A stretch of DNA of 64,000 nucleotides from positions 1 through 64,000 of the forward strand of contig CANFTW010000016.1 of NCBI GenBank assembly GCA_947450025.1, given 5' to 3'. Below the pieces are notes generated by a model, which worked only from the letters and a program-made list of their open reading frames with translations, was not told where the DNA came from and did not search any database. This document shows, piece after piece, positions 24,998 to 34,777 of this stretch (within the stretch, counting starts at the first letter, position 1; each line of letters opens with the position of its first letter). Source of the stretch: Bacteroidota bacterium. Its GTDB lineage: Bacteria; Bacteroidota; Bacteroidia; B-17B0; Aurantibacillaceae. The position numbers were made by a program, and so were the translations under genes.

Positions 24998-27085
24998 ATG
25001 AGAAAAATAATACTACTATTTATAATTTGTTTTGGACTCAAAGCTCAAGCTAATAAAATGACGGAGGCTTATGAAGCCCTCTCTATATTTGATTATTTTA
25101 AAGCCAAACAACTTTTTTATAAAATCCAACAGAAATACCCTTGTGAATCATCATACGGATTAGCAACTATTTATTTCAGAACCGATAATCCATTTTCAAA
25201 TATTGATAGCGCCGCTAAATACATTGCCATTTCTAAAAACGCCTTTAAAGATAGTTTAACGATTTGCAATTATCACATCAATACTTTAACTATTATTTTT
25301 CTAGCTGACAACATTTGTAAAAAAGGGTTTCAAATATATTGTGTGAATCGTTCCATAAAAGACATTAATTATTTTTTAACTCATTTTTATTTTGCAAATG
25401 AAGAGTTGCTTAACCGAAGCTACTTTTCAAGAGATGCCATGGCCTTAGAAAATGCTACATTTTCTAAATCTAGTGACAGTATAACACAATTCCTACTAAA
25501 ATATCCCGAAAGCATGTTGTACCAACAAGCACAACTTTCTTTTTATGATTTTCAATATAATGAAAACGTTCCTCATAAAACCATTTATGAGTTAGAAGCT
25601 TTTATAAAAAAATATCCTTCTAATCCAAACATAACAGACGCTGAAGGACTTTTATTTTCTGCCATACAACAATTACACTCATCAGATAGTACATACACCT
25701 TCATCAAACATTTTAGTACGTCATTAACTCAAGAAGCCGCATGGAAATTATTATACAGCCTATCTGTAAACCATTATAATAAAGAAGAGTTGACTACCTT
25801 CCTTACCAAATATCCCGACTATCCTTACAATGAGTCTGTTCTAAAAGAAATTACACTTTCTCAAAACATTTTAATTCCAATTAAAGATTCTAGTGATCAT
25901 TTTGGTTTTATAGATACAGTAGGCAACTGGATCATTAAACCTCAATTTGATGATGCATTACCCTTTAGTGAAGGTTTTTCTGCAGTTTGCAAAAACGACA
26001 GTTGCTACTATATCAATAAAGAAGGGAATAAAACATCCATCTACTATTTTGAGGAAACTGAAAATTATAAAGATGGTATTGCCATTGTAAAAAAAGATAA
26101 TGCTTATTTTTTAATCAACCGCTCTGGTCAAATTATTTCAAAAGGCTATCAAGATATCAATCCAGCCTCAAATAAATTATATGTCTGTAAATTAAATAAT
26201 GTATATGGCGCCATTAATGCAAAAGGGGAAGTCATGATTCCGTTTTCATATAACAAACTAGGTAATTTTAAAAATAGGTACGCCTATTATCTATCTTCTC
26301 AATACGGACTAGTTGATATCAACAATCGCACTTTAGAAGCTCAATGGGATTGGATTTCAGATATTGACTCTAATGCCATTGCTGTTGTAAAAAACAATAA
26401 TCAATTTGGATTAATAAATATTAACGAACAAATCATTTTGCCTTGTCAGTATGATTATGTGACGCATTGCCTAAACGATATATATTTGGTTGTGAAAAAT
26501 GGTCTTTATGGTTTTTTTAATGGAAAAGAAAAATGCTTTGTAACGTCGGTTGAATACTCATACAATCCTTCTTTAGATCTTAAATACTATACCAATGGGA
26601 AATATTTTAAATTAATCAAAGAAGAAGAGGTCGCATTAGTAGACATGAACGGACGAACTAGCATCAATTTTGGGACCTATAGCAATTTATTTTTTGCTAA
26701 ATGCGACATTATTCGCGTTCAGAAAAAAAATAAGTTTGGTTATGTTGACCGAAAACTAAAACCAATTACTGCTTTTGAATTTGAAAGAGCTTCCGATTTT
26801 GAAAACAACTTAGCTATTGTTTCCAAAAAAAATCAAACAATGTTAATCGAAAAATCCGGAAAAGTTTTATACAGTGTTAAAAATGGAAATATCAGTATCA
26901 TGAATACTAGCTTATACCAAGTGAATCAAGACGATTTGATTGGCTTATTAAATGCAGAAGGCAAACTTATATTACCCATTGAATATGACAGCATTCAGTT
27001 AATATATGAAGGGATTTATACATGTATAAAAAATGAAGGCTTATACTTGTATAATATTCACTCCAACAGTTTGAAAAAACTATAA
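24998..27085 (+). CDS. Secreted WG-repeat protein, 695 residues
   Basis: I chose the ATG at 24998 over the TTG just before it. A signal peptide (about 1-19) is followed by a helical TPR-like half (20-290), then about eight WG-type repeats (295-690). These are units of 45-60 residues with motifs such as FGFIDTVGNWIIKPQFDDA, NKFGYVDRKLKPIT and GLLNAEGKLILPIEYD. WG repeats form beta structures of unknown ligand and are common in exported bacterial proteins. The stop codon abuts the stop of the convergent histidine kinase gene with no gap. Confidence 0.87.
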   Translation: MRKIILLFIICFGLKAQANKMTEAYEALSIFDYFKAKQLFYKIQQKYPCESSYGLATIYFRTDNPFSNIDSAAKYIAISKNAFKDSLTICNYHINTLTIIFLADNICKKGFQIYCVNRSIKDINYFLTHFYFANEELLNRSYFSRDAMALENATFSKSSDSITQFLLKYPESMLYQQAQLSFYDFQYNENVPHKTIYELEAFIKKYPSNPNITDAEGLLFSAIQQLHSSDSTYTFIKHFSTSLTQEAAWKLLYSLSVNHYNKEELTTFLTKYPDYPYNESVLKEITLSQNILIPIKDSSDHFGFIDTVGNWIIKPQFDDALPFSEGFSAVCKNDSCYYINKEGNKTSIYYFEETENYKDGIAIVKKDNAYFLINRSGQIISKGYQDINPASNKLYVCKLNNVYGAINAKGEVMIPFSYNKLGNFKNRYAYYLSSQYGLVDINNRTLEAQWDWISDIDSNAIAVVKNNNQFGLININEQIILPCQYDYVTHCLNDIYLVVKNGLYGFFNGKEKCFVTSVEYSYNPSLDLKYYTNGKYFKLIKEEEVALVDMNGRTSINFGTYSNLFFAKCDIIRVQKKNKFGYVDRKLKPITAFEFERASDFENNLAIVSKKNQTMLIEKSGKVLYSVKNGNISIMNTSLYQVNQDDLIGLLNAEGKLILPIEYDSIQLIYEGIYTCIKNEGLYLYNIHSNSLKKL

Positions 27086-30000
27086 CTACATTTTTAACAA
27101 AGGCAATACAATTGTAAACATTGTTCCTTTATTGAGTTCTGTTTCAAAATTAATAGAACCGTTGAAAGATACAATAGCACTTTTTACCATCGCAAGCCCT
27201 AAGCCTGTCCCAGTAGATTTAGTTGTAAAATTTGGAGTAAACAATTTAGGCTTAATTTCTTCAGGAATACCACAGCCATTATCTTTAACTTTTACAGTCA
27301 CTGAATCTTCTAATACAAAAGCAAACACTTCTATATTTCCTATTCGCGATTCGGGAATAGATTGCTCTGCATTCTTTAGTAAATTTGTAAATATACGCAA
27401 GCACTGTTCCTTATCAGCTAGAATCCATAACTCATCAGGACTTTGTAATGATAAATGGCAGCGGGTATTTTGCTGAAATAAATCAGCAATGCTTCGTAAC
27501 ACATCAGCTAAATTAACAGGTTCCAAGTTCGGGTTTGGTAACTTAGCAAAGTTCGAAAATTCGGTCGCAATATGAGATAGTGAATCAATTTGTTCAATCA
27601 ACATTTCAGAAACTCTATTTACGCGCTCATTAATATCATCCGGATGCGATTCCACTACTCTCTTCAAATGTTGGATGTTTAATTTCATGGGAGTCAATGG
27701 ATTTTTAATTTCATGGGCGACTTGTTTTGCCATTTCACGCCACGCACTTTCTCTCTCTGAATGAGCTAATAACTCTGAACTTTTTTCTAGTTTAATCAAC
27801 ATAGCATTATACTCTGCTACTAAATTTCCAATCTCATCGTTAGATTTCCATTGAAGCGACTCGTTAAATTTACCGAACTGGATATTAGAAATTTGTTGCT
27901 TAATTATTCGAAGTGGTTTAGTTAACAAATTGGATACCAATAAGGCAATCAAAGTCGTTATCACAAATAAAATGGTATAAATATTAATTAAGGTCGTAAG
28001 ATATGCTGTTAACTCTTTTTCTAAATCTTTTTGGCGAGAAAAATATGGGAGATTGATATAGCCTATCAACTGATCGTTTTTACTGTAAAACGGAATATAT
28101 GCCGAAAGATAATTTAAAGTTCCGATATTTTCTTTTTGCGAATAATTAGCTCGTATCACTTTTTTAAAGCTTATATAGGCGCGTGGATTCATGAATTTAG
28201 ATATCAAACCTTGATCATAAATAGCAGGTTGAGAGGTGGCATACAATAATCCATTTTTATCAAACAATGAAATGTCACTACCAAATAATTGTGCCAACCG
28301 CTTTAATTTATAAGAGGTCGCCTCTTTAAAAGAGGGATCTAAATACTGTTGCTGACCAACACTTGGCTGTAGCTCTTTTAAAACGGATTGAGATTTTATA
28401 ATTAAATCTTTTTTATTTTTCAACTCAAATTGGGAATTCACCACCACTATGGTCCCAAAAACAACTGCGGTTAATGACAAAACTACTATTGAAACTAATA
28501 TAAATTGAATACGATGATTAAGAGAACTGATACTGTAATTTTTAGTAATAAAAATGGAGTTAAAGGACACACTCAGAAGCACTAATAAGGAAAAGAAAAT
28601 AAATAAATAAGACACGGATGTAAACTGCCCCCACATACCAAATTCTTTGTCAGAAATAATAATGATGACATTTGGTTTAGGTTGATAAAAAAAATGCTCA
28701 TAACCATCTCCAGTAGAGATTTTCATGCCATGGCGTGAAACGAATAATGGATATTGATATTCTCCGAAGGTATTTAATAGCCGATTTGATTCATACACCG
28801 CATAAGAAATTTGTTTTGATTCAAATTTATTTTCTAAGGATTTATCGAGCAATAAATCAGGGAAAGCTCCTAGGTTAACCGCTAATTTTGGCTCTAACTG
28901 GATATATAAATGAAATGTTTTAGTTGGATCTTTAGAAAGGTCATCGATTTTTAATTTAGCAATATAACGTGCCGATTTTTTTTCTTTCTCAATAAAATAT
29001 AAATCTTCGCTAATGGTTTTTGAGCCGCCTCGCTCTATTTGTTGTTTAAAATAATCTTCATTTAAATAAATTGGATTTAATTGCAAAAACACTGGCGTAC
29101 AATCGTTTTTAAATAATGACATCACTATATCATAACGTTCAAAATAGTCGCTAAAATTTTGCTGCCTAATAGTTTGTTCAATTTGCTCAGTGCTTAATGG
29201 CAATAAGTTTAAGAGTTGCTTTAATTGTACATCTCTCTTAATTGACGAACTAATTTTATTAAACTCGTTTTCTGCAATCACATCTTGGCGATCGGCTAAG
29301 CTATAGGAGATCGCTTCAAAGGTTTGCACTTTATTTATCTGTTCATTATGATTAAATAATGAACTAGCCGCATATGTAGCCACAAAAACAATTACACCAA
29401 TATTTATAAAATGATACCGAGATTTTGTTTGATGAATATACACTGAAATACAAAAAAACAACAATGGCCATAAATTGTCAACGAGAGGTAGTTGCTTCAT
29501 TAAACAATAAGTAATAAGAGCAATGATTAATATACTGCATGATAATAAACCGAATTTAGTAAACACATGGATGCGAGCTAAAAATTGAACAAATCGATCT
29601 AAACATAAATAAAACGAGAATAGTAAAAAACCAACCGATAATAGGCCAATTAGACTATACGTATTAAAACTAAACAACTCATTAATGTTATAAGAAATCG
29701 TTGAGTTATTTACTAAACTACCAATCAACCAACGAATCTGAAAAGAAAAAAACGAGAGAATCACTAACGATAATAAACTCAATAACCAATTGAGAGAAAG
29801 ATGATAAGTCGTTTTAGAATGGGGAGCTTTAAAAATAAGTACAGACAATAAAAAGATACAAGCCGTATTGATTAAAACATCACCTAAATATGAAAAATAA
29901 AAAGAAGCGGCATCTCCAAATAATTTGGCATCATAAAAGCTTGTTTCATAAAATACGCCTGGCCATTTAAAATAGATCATCACTGATCGAATAACAAGAC

Positions 30001-30751
30001 CAATAACAATGAAAACTGCAATAAACTTTGAACGATCACGTACATAGCGTTTTAATACCATTAATAAACTAATCAACCAAAGTAAAATGGCAACAAGAAA
30101 AAGTATAGAAGAATACATATTAACGGTTGGGTTGTTATATAAGCCATCTGAACGATAAATTTCGAATAACGGTATGCCGAATTTTGAATTAACCGCATGG
30201 CTTAAAAAACTTACAGGCGTCAATAATTTGGTGTTTTCAGGAAGATCAAGCCAAGCTCCAAAATGATTATTTAAATATTGGTTCTCGACATCATATTCAG
30301 GCTTAATAGAAATCAGTGCTACAATAGTATAGGGTGAAGTTACCGAAGGTTTTTCTTGAATGCATTCATACCAACCATTTCGGGTTTTAATTAATTGCGC
30401 CTTAGCTTTATTTTTGTAAGCGTAAAAATCAATAGCTGGTTGATTATCTGTCCAAAAGCACAAGCTATCACGTTTGTATATATAAAAGGTTAACTCCTCA
30501 TGATTCAAAAAATCACTCATAGTCTCCTTATATTGATTAAAAAGTTCTTTTGGTTGTGCAATTTTTAAGGAAGCTGATAATTTTTCTAAATGAGATTGAG
30601 CAATAGTTTCTTTTTGTTGCAACTGAATTTGAGCACTATGAGCTAGCTCTTGAGTTGTAAAATGATTATTTCGGGAAAGAATATATGAAAAGAGGGCACA
30701 AAGGATGCCAAACATAAAAACAGCATATAATTTCAAGAGATGTTTTCCCAT
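27086..30751 (-). CDS. Very large multi-TM sensor histidine kinase, NtrY-like
   Basis: At 1221 residues this is about twice the size of usual kinases. An N-terminal TM and a periplasmic domain (30-205) are followed by a block of about eight TM segments (about 215-470), a second long extracytoplasmic domain (about 475-715), two TM segments, a third periplasmic domain (785-920) and a TM. A HAMP domain (about 945-1000), HisKA (VAHEIKNPLTPMKLN, His near 1014) and HATPase (NLLKNAEQSIPES; DNGCGIPEE; GTGLGLAMV) complete it. The order resembles NtrY-type kinases. No response regulator is next to it, so it is an orphan. Sensed signal unknown. Confidence 0.93.
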   Translation of the reverse strand: MGKHLLKLYAVFMFGILCALFSYILSRNNHFTTQELAHSAQIQLQQKETIAQSHLEKLSASLKIAQPKELFNQYKETMSDFLNHEELTFYIYKRDSLCFWTDNQPAIDFYAYKNKAKAQLIKTRNGWYECIQEKPSVTSPYTIVALISIKPEYDVENQYLNNHFGAWLDLPENTKLLTPVSFLSHAVNSKFGIPLFEIYRSDGLYNNPTVNMYSSILFLVAILLWLISLLMVLKRYVRDRSKFIAVFIVIGLVIRSVMIYFKWPGVFYETSFYDAKLFGDAASFYFSYLGDVLINTACIFLLSVLIFKAPHSKTTYHLSLNWLLSLLSLVILSFFSFQIRWLIGSLVNNSTISYNINELFSFNTYSLIGLLSVGFLLFSFYLCLDRFVQFLARIHVFTKFGLLSCSILIIALITYCLMKQLPLVDNLWPLLFFCISVYIHQTKSRYHFINIGVIVFVATYAASSLFNHNEQINKVQTFEAISYSLADRQDVIAENEFNKISSSIKRDVQLKQLLNLLPLSTEQIEQTIRQQNFSDYFERYDIVMSLFKNDCTPVFLQLNPIYLNEDYFKQQIERGGSKTISEDLYFIEKEKKSARYIAKLKIDDLSKDPTKTFHLYIQLEPKLAVNLGAFPDLLLDKSLENKFESKQISYAVYESNRLLNTFGEYQYPLFVSRHGMKISTGDGYEHFFYQPKPNVIIIISDKEFGMWGQFTSVSYLFIFFSLLVLLSVSFNSIFITKNYSISSLNHRIQFILVSIVVLSLTAVVFGTIVVVNSQFELKNKKDLIIKSQSVLKELQPSVGQQQYLDPSFKEATSYKLKRLAQLFGSDISLFDKNGLLYATSQPAIYDQGLISKFMNPRAYISFKKVIRANYSQKENIGTLNYLSAYIPFYSKNDQLIGYINLPYFSRQKDLEKELTAYLTTLINIYTILFVITTLIALLVSNLLTKPLRIIKQQISNIQFGKFNESLQWKSNDEIGNLVAEYNAMLIKLEKSSELLAHSERESAWREMAKQVAHEIKNPLTPMKLNIQHLKRVVESHPDDINERVNRVSEMLIEQIDSLSHIATEFSNFAKLPNPNLEPVNLADVLRSIADLFQQNTRCHLSLQSPDELWILADKEQCLRIFTNLLKNAEQSIPESRIGNIEVFAFVLEDSVTVKVKDNGCGIPEEIKPKLFTPNFTTKSTGTGLGLAMVKSAIVSFNGSINFETELNKGTMFTIVLPLLKM

Positions 30752-30824
30752 GTCAACGATAGGGCAATTTACTGTTTTTTAACTAATTTTTTGAACCTAA
30801 AAATCGTTTTTTTCAAGATTTAAG

Positions 30825-30832
30825 TATATTTG
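30825..30832 (+). promoter_or_regulatory. -7 promoter box of the TMTC-like gene
   Basis: TATATTTG ends 20 bases before the ATG at 30853. The upstream -33 region is T-rich without an exact TTTG. Confidence 0.5.
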
Positions 30833-30852
30833 TAAGATAACACTCTATTTTT

Positions 30853-33090
30853 ATGGCAAAACAAACAGCAAGTACAAAACAACCTACTTTTAAAGAGTTA
30901 AAGAATACATTTCATTTCTTTCCATTTAAAAATCAAACCGCACCATTTATTGTGATTGTCCTTTTAGGACTGATTTTTAACTTAACTTCTTTAAACAATG
31001 AGTATGCCTTAGATGACGGTATTATTATTCACCAAAACGACCACGTTATTAAAGGCGTTAAGGGTATTAAAGATATTATGACTAAAGATGCCTACGAGAG
31101 TTTTTATCGAAGAATGAATGCGACCGATCAGTTAGCAGGTGGTCGTTACCGTCCATTATCAGTTGTGAGTTTTGCGATTGAACAAGAATTTATTGGAGCT
31201 TATCCAAAAGACGGCTTATATCCTGCACAATGCTGGGATACTAATGGGAACAAAAAAAATGATGTAGAAGAGGATATTAACGACGACGGTGTATTTAATG
31301 AAGTTGACTGCCAAGTAAATGGCGCATCGCTTCGCCATTTTGTTAATATTATTTCTTTCATCATTGGGGTGATGTTATTGTATCTGTTTTTTAGAAACTA
31401 TATTTTTAAAAATTACCATGATTTAGCCTTTTTAGCGGCTTTAATCTTTTTAATGCACCCTATACATTCCGAAGCGATTGCCAATGTAAAAAGTAGAGAT
31501 GAGTTGTTTTCATTAATCTTTATTTCGCTAACATTCTTCTATTCTTTTAAATACATGCAGGAGAAAAATAACAAAAATTTATTTTGGGCAGCTTTTAACT
31601 TTTTATTAGCCTTGTTATCAAAAGAGTATGCGGTAGTATTGGTAATGTTAATTCCTATTGCATTTTATGTATTTGAAGAAATTACTTTTAACCCAAAAAC
31701 TTTTTTACAATCCAAAGAATTTAAACAAGCTTTATATGTTTTTGGAACTTTCTTTGCCTGCGCCCTCTTTATGTTAATGGTAAAACGTAATTCTGATATT
31801 CACATTTTACCAGGACAAAAACCAACTACTTCCTATTGGTTATTCCCGTTTGTGTATTTAATTGTAGGTGTTGGATTAATTGCATCAAAAATAAAAACAA
31901 AATTCGCGACTCTGATGAGTTGGCATTTCTTTATCATGTTGTTTTATCTAGGCATGCGTTTAGTTGCTGTAAAATTAAAACCAGGAGTACCTGATACCGA
32001 AATTTTAAATAACCCTTATTTATTAGCTACTCAACAAGAACAATGGGCTACTAAGGTGTTTGTGTTATTAAAATACTTTACGCTATGTTGGTTACCACAT
32101 CCATTATCCTCAGATTATTCATTTAACACTATTCAGTTCCGTACATTTGCTAGTTGGGACACTCTAGTATCATTGGTATTACATATTGGTTTAATGTATG
32201 CTGGTGTGAAATTAATTTTAAAGAAACATATTTTAGGATTTGCCATCGCTGTATACTTTGCCTTTTTATTAATGATTGGTAATATTTTAATGGACATTGG
32301 TGCAACAATGGGCGAACGTTTATTATTTCACTCTACTATTGGATTTGTGATTGCCTTTGCCTGGTTAATTTTAAAAGGCGTAGATAAAATCCCAGGGTCC
32401 TTAATGGCTAAACGCTCAGTATTATTTTTATTATTAGGCACTATGACATTTTTATACGGATGCAAAACATGGGAACGTAACTGGGATTGGAAAAATGACA
32501 TTACTTTATTTTTAAAGGATGTTGAGACCGTTCCAAACTCTGTATTAGTGTTAGGTAATGCTGGTGCACGTTATATTGACTTATCTGACACTAAAAACTT
32601 TGTAGCAAAACGCGAAGAATCTTTAGAGAAAGGTATTAAATATTTAAAACACGCCATTGAATTACATCCACGTTATGTAAACGGTTACTTAAATTTAGGA
32701 TTAGGAAGCTTCAAATTGCACCGAGATAGAGATGCCTTGTTTTATTGGAAACAAGCAGAATATTTATATCCTAACAACCCCTACTTAAGAAGCTACTACA
32801 CAGTGATGTATCAAGATTTATTATCTAGAGGCTATCAAAAAGCACAACGTGGGCAATTAGATAGTTCTATTTATGAGTTTAGAAAAACCATTATTTTAGA
32901 TAAATTAAATCCTGAAGGATTCTTCCAGTTAGGAGCTGCTTATTACCAAAACAAGCAATACGACAAAGCTAAATACTATTGGGAACAATGTGTTAAGTTA
33001 AAACCAGACCATGTGCAAGCTAAAGCTGGTTTAGCTACAATTATAACGGTTACGGTGCCTACACCAGCGCAACCAACAGCTAAGAAATAA
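30853..33090 (+). CDS. TMTC-like membrane glycosyltransferase with TPR repeats
   Basis: A 745-residue protein with about ten or more TM segments (30-530) followed by C-terminal TPRs (about 600-735). The first extracytoplasmic loop has YALDDGII and GRYRPLSVVSF. With HPIHSEAIANVKSRDE these match the DUF1736/TMTC O-mannosyltransferase-like GT-C family, whose aspartates bind the polyprenyl-phosphate sugar. Residues 127-153 (CWDTNGNKKNDVEED to EVDC) insert an Asp/Asn-rich, calcium-binding-like loop framed by two Cys. It probably adds sugars to exported proteins on the periplasmic side. It is monocistronic, with a terminator at 33110. Confidence 0.87.
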   Translation: MAKQTASTKQPTFKELKNTFHFFPFKNQTAPFIVIVLLGLIFNLTSLNNEYALDDGIIIHQNDHVIKGVKGIKDIMTKDAYESFYRRMNATDQLAGGRYRPLSVVSFAIEQEFIGAYPKDGLYPAQCWDTNGNKKNDVEEDINDDGVFNEVDCQVNGASLRHFVNIISFIIGVMLLYLFFRNYIFKNYHDLAFLAALIFLMHPIHSEAIANVKSRDELFSLIFISLTFFYSFKYMQEKNNKNLFWAAFNFLLALLSKEYAVVLVMLIPIAFYVFEEITFNPKTFLQSKEFKQALYVFGTFFACALFMLMVKRNSDIHILPGQKPTTSYWLFPFVYLIVGVGLIASKIKTKFATLMSWHFFIMLFYLGMRLVAVKLKPGVPDTEILNNPYLLATQQEQWATKVFVLLKYFTLCWLPHPLSSDYSFNTIQFRTFASWDTLVSLVLHIGLMYAGVKLILKKHILGFAIAVYFAFLLMIGNILMDIGATMGERLLFHSTIGFVIAFAWLILKGVDKIPGSLMAKRSVLFLLLGTMTFLYGCKTWERNWDWKNDITLFLKDVETVPNSVLVLGNAGARYIDLSDTKNFVAKREESLEKGIKYLKHAIELHPRYVNGYLNLGLGSFKLHRDRDALFYWKQAEYLYPNNPYLRSYYTVMYQDLLSRGYQKAQRGQLDSSIYEFRKTIILDKLNPEGFFQLGAAYYQNKQYDKAKYYWEQCVKLKPDHVQAKAGLATIITVTVPTPAQPTAKK

Positions 33091-33109
33091 AACTTAAATT
33101 ATACGTTTT

Positions 33110-33140
33110 AAAAGGTGAGAAAGATTTCTCACCTTTTTTT
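33110..33140 (+). terminator. Intrinsic terminator after the TMTC-like gene
   Basis: AAGGTGAGAAA (33112-33122) and TTTCTCACCTT (33125-33135) are perfect complements with a very short loop, followed by a T-run. Confidence 0.88.
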
Positions 33141-33166
33141 ATGAATAGCATAAAACAACTTAAATA

Positions 33167-33196
33167 TTGATTCTAGCAATAAAACGTATATCTTTA
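33167..33196 (+). promoter_or_regulatory. Promoter of the OmpA-like gene
   Basis: TTG (33167-33169), a 19-base spacer and TATCTTTA (33189-33196). The leader that follows resembles the leader of the DoxX-like gene at 34701. Confidence 0.6.
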
Positions 33197-33266
33197 AAAA
33201 CCATTTTTGGCATACAAAGTTTCAAAAGCAAACAATACTAGCTACAAAAACGTTAATAGTTGTTTT

Positions 33267-33740
33267 ATGAAGGCATACATCACACTCCTATTGATAATTA
33301 TAAATTGTAATTTATGTTACTCTCAACAGTTACCTAATGAGCCAGTGAAAAGGGAGACAAAAGCTGAATTGTATGCGCCTATTTACACCTTATACTACCC
33401 AACAAATCAATGGGAATTAACCACTGAAAATGTTGAATTTCTATACTCATATGTTATTCAAAAAATTAAAAGACCAGATGCGCCAAAGCTTATCATCTAT
33501 CTTGAAGGACACACAGATGATGAAGGTAATTCTGATTACAATATAAACCTTTCAAAAAAAAGAGTACAGGCTGTTGCTAACTATTTAAAAAACAATGGCA
33601 TTGATGTCAACCAACTAATAATCTCTTTCTTTGGCGAATCAATACCTGAAACAAGAAAAATTGCTATTAGTGAAAAACTTAAAGACATTCGTTATGCCAA
33701 TAGAAGAGTGACTATTCGAATTGAAAAAGTATTCGAATAG
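33267..33740 (+). CDS. OmpA-family C-terminal domain protein, 157 residues
   Basis: I chose the ATG at 33267 because it begins a signal peptide (MKAYITLLLIIINCNLCYSQ) and because the predicted promoter places the transcript start near 33204, too close for the TTG at 33207. The mature protein is a single OmpA-like peptidoglycan-binding domain with LIIYLEGHTDDEGNSDYN, LSKKRVQAVANYL and FGE...NRRVTIRIE. It should sit in the periplasm bound to peptidoglycan and, without a barrel or lipobox, may be soluble or partner another protein. The upstream gene is terminated, and the Sel1 gene follows after 65 bases. Confidence 0.9.
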   Translation: MKAYITLLLIIINCNLCYSQQLPNEPVKRETKAELYAPIYTLYYPTNQWELTTENVEFLYSYVIQKIKRPDAPKLIIYLEGHTDDEGNSDYNINLSKKRVQAVANYLKNNGIDVNQLIISFFGESIPETRKIAISEKLKDIRYANRRVTIRIEKVFE

Positions 33741-33805
33741 ATAATCCATTTCGCAATAACAAAACAATTAAAGTAAACTATTTTAAACTATTTTTATATA
33801 ACACA

Positions 33806-34585
33806 ATGAAAAAACATTTAACAACACTATTTATTATGATAGTTGGATTGAGCACTTTTGGACAAAATGCAGACGAGTTAAATCTGCAATCCAAAAAATT
33901 TTTAGAAATTCAACAGTTCGATAAAGCTATTCCATTGCTCAAAAAATCAGCCGAATTAGGAAATGCCGAAGCGCAATACAATTTAGGCTTCTGTTATCAA
34001 ACGGGTACCATTGTTGAAAAAAATCAAAAAAAGGCTATTGAATGGTATTTAAAATCTGCCGAACAGGGATTTAATGATGCATTTTATCAATTAATGATGG
34101 CTTATGGAAATGGAGAGGGCATTGATCAAGATCCTAAAAAAGCCTTTACTTACGCTTTAAAATGTGCTGAAAATAATGACGGAACATGTATGTGGAACGT
34201 TGTCAATTGTTACTATTCAGGAATAGGTACTGATAAAAATATTAATGACATGATTAAATGGGCCATTAGACTTGGCAAATTACAAAATCCTGAAAATTTA
34301 GCAAAAAGTGGATATATCACTTCGTCAAGATTACAACTTGCCTATTTATATAGAGATGGAAAAGAAATTAAACAAAATTATTTTGAAAGCTATTTATGGT
34401 TTTTAATCTACAATGAATTTAAGGTGGATTTTTCTATTTCACAGCAGCAACAAGTTATAAAGGATATTCAAGATTTAGAAACTAAATTAACAGCTGAACA
34501 AAAAGAAAACGGACAAAAAGCAGCAGAAAAATTATTAGAACGACCACTAAATAATATCGGAAACTTATACAAAACTGATATTTAA
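33806..34585 (+). CDS. Secreted Sel1-like repeat protein
   Basis: The signal peptide (about 1-20, ending in FGQNA) is followed by Sel1/TPR-like repeats of about 36 residues. Clear units contain NAEAQYNLGFCYQTGTIVE, AIEWYLKSAEQG and KKAFTYALKCAEN, and later units are more divergent. Such alpha-helical repeat proteins usually mediate protein-protein contacts in the periplasm or outside. The last 30 residues are polar with no sorting domain. It lies 65 bases after the OmpA-like gene and may be co-transcribed with it. Confidence 0.85.
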   Translation: MKKHLTTLFIMIVGLSTFGQNADELNLQSKKFLEIQQFDKAIPLLKKSAELGNAEAQYNLGFCYQTGTIVEKNQKKAIEWYLKSAEQGFNDAFYQLMMAYGNGEGIDQDPKKAFTYALKCAENNDGTCMWNVVNCYYSGIGTDKNINDMIKWAIRLGKLQNPENLAKSGYITSSRLQLAYLYRDGKEIKQNYFESYLWFLIYNEFKVDFSISQQQQVIKDIQDLETKLTAEQKENGQKAAEKLLERPLNNIGNLYKTDI

Positions 34586-34662
34586 AAAATCATTAAGTTG
34601 AAAGCCTAATATAAATTGACATCGATCTTTATTTAAATCAAAAACCAATTAATAAATTTTCG

Positions 34663-34694
34663 TTTTGTGAAATTATATTAAAGATTTATCTTTA
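34663..34694 (+). promoter_or_regulatory. Promoter of the DoxX-like gene
   Basis: TTTTG (34663-34667), a 19-base spacer and TATCTTTA (34687-34694). A perfect 13-base inverted repeat overlaps the spacer and the -7 box. The start codon at 34778 implies a leader of about 75 bases. Confidence 0.6.
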
Positions 34695-34700
34695 ATATAA
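34673..34700 (+). promoter_or_regulatory. Perfect inverted repeat over the promoter, operator candidate
   Basis: TTATATTAAAGAT and ATCTTTAATATAA are exact reverse complements with a two-base spacer. The element covers the promoter spacer and -7 box of the DoxX-like gene. A dimeric repressor or activator bound here would control initiation. It is AT-only apart from one G and one C, so chance symmetry is possible. Confidence 0.4.
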
Positions 34701-34777
34701 CATTTTCGGCCAACTATGTTTCAAAATAAATTATAGCATTGTAAGCCGTCATTAAAAAAACACTTAAATACAAGAAC

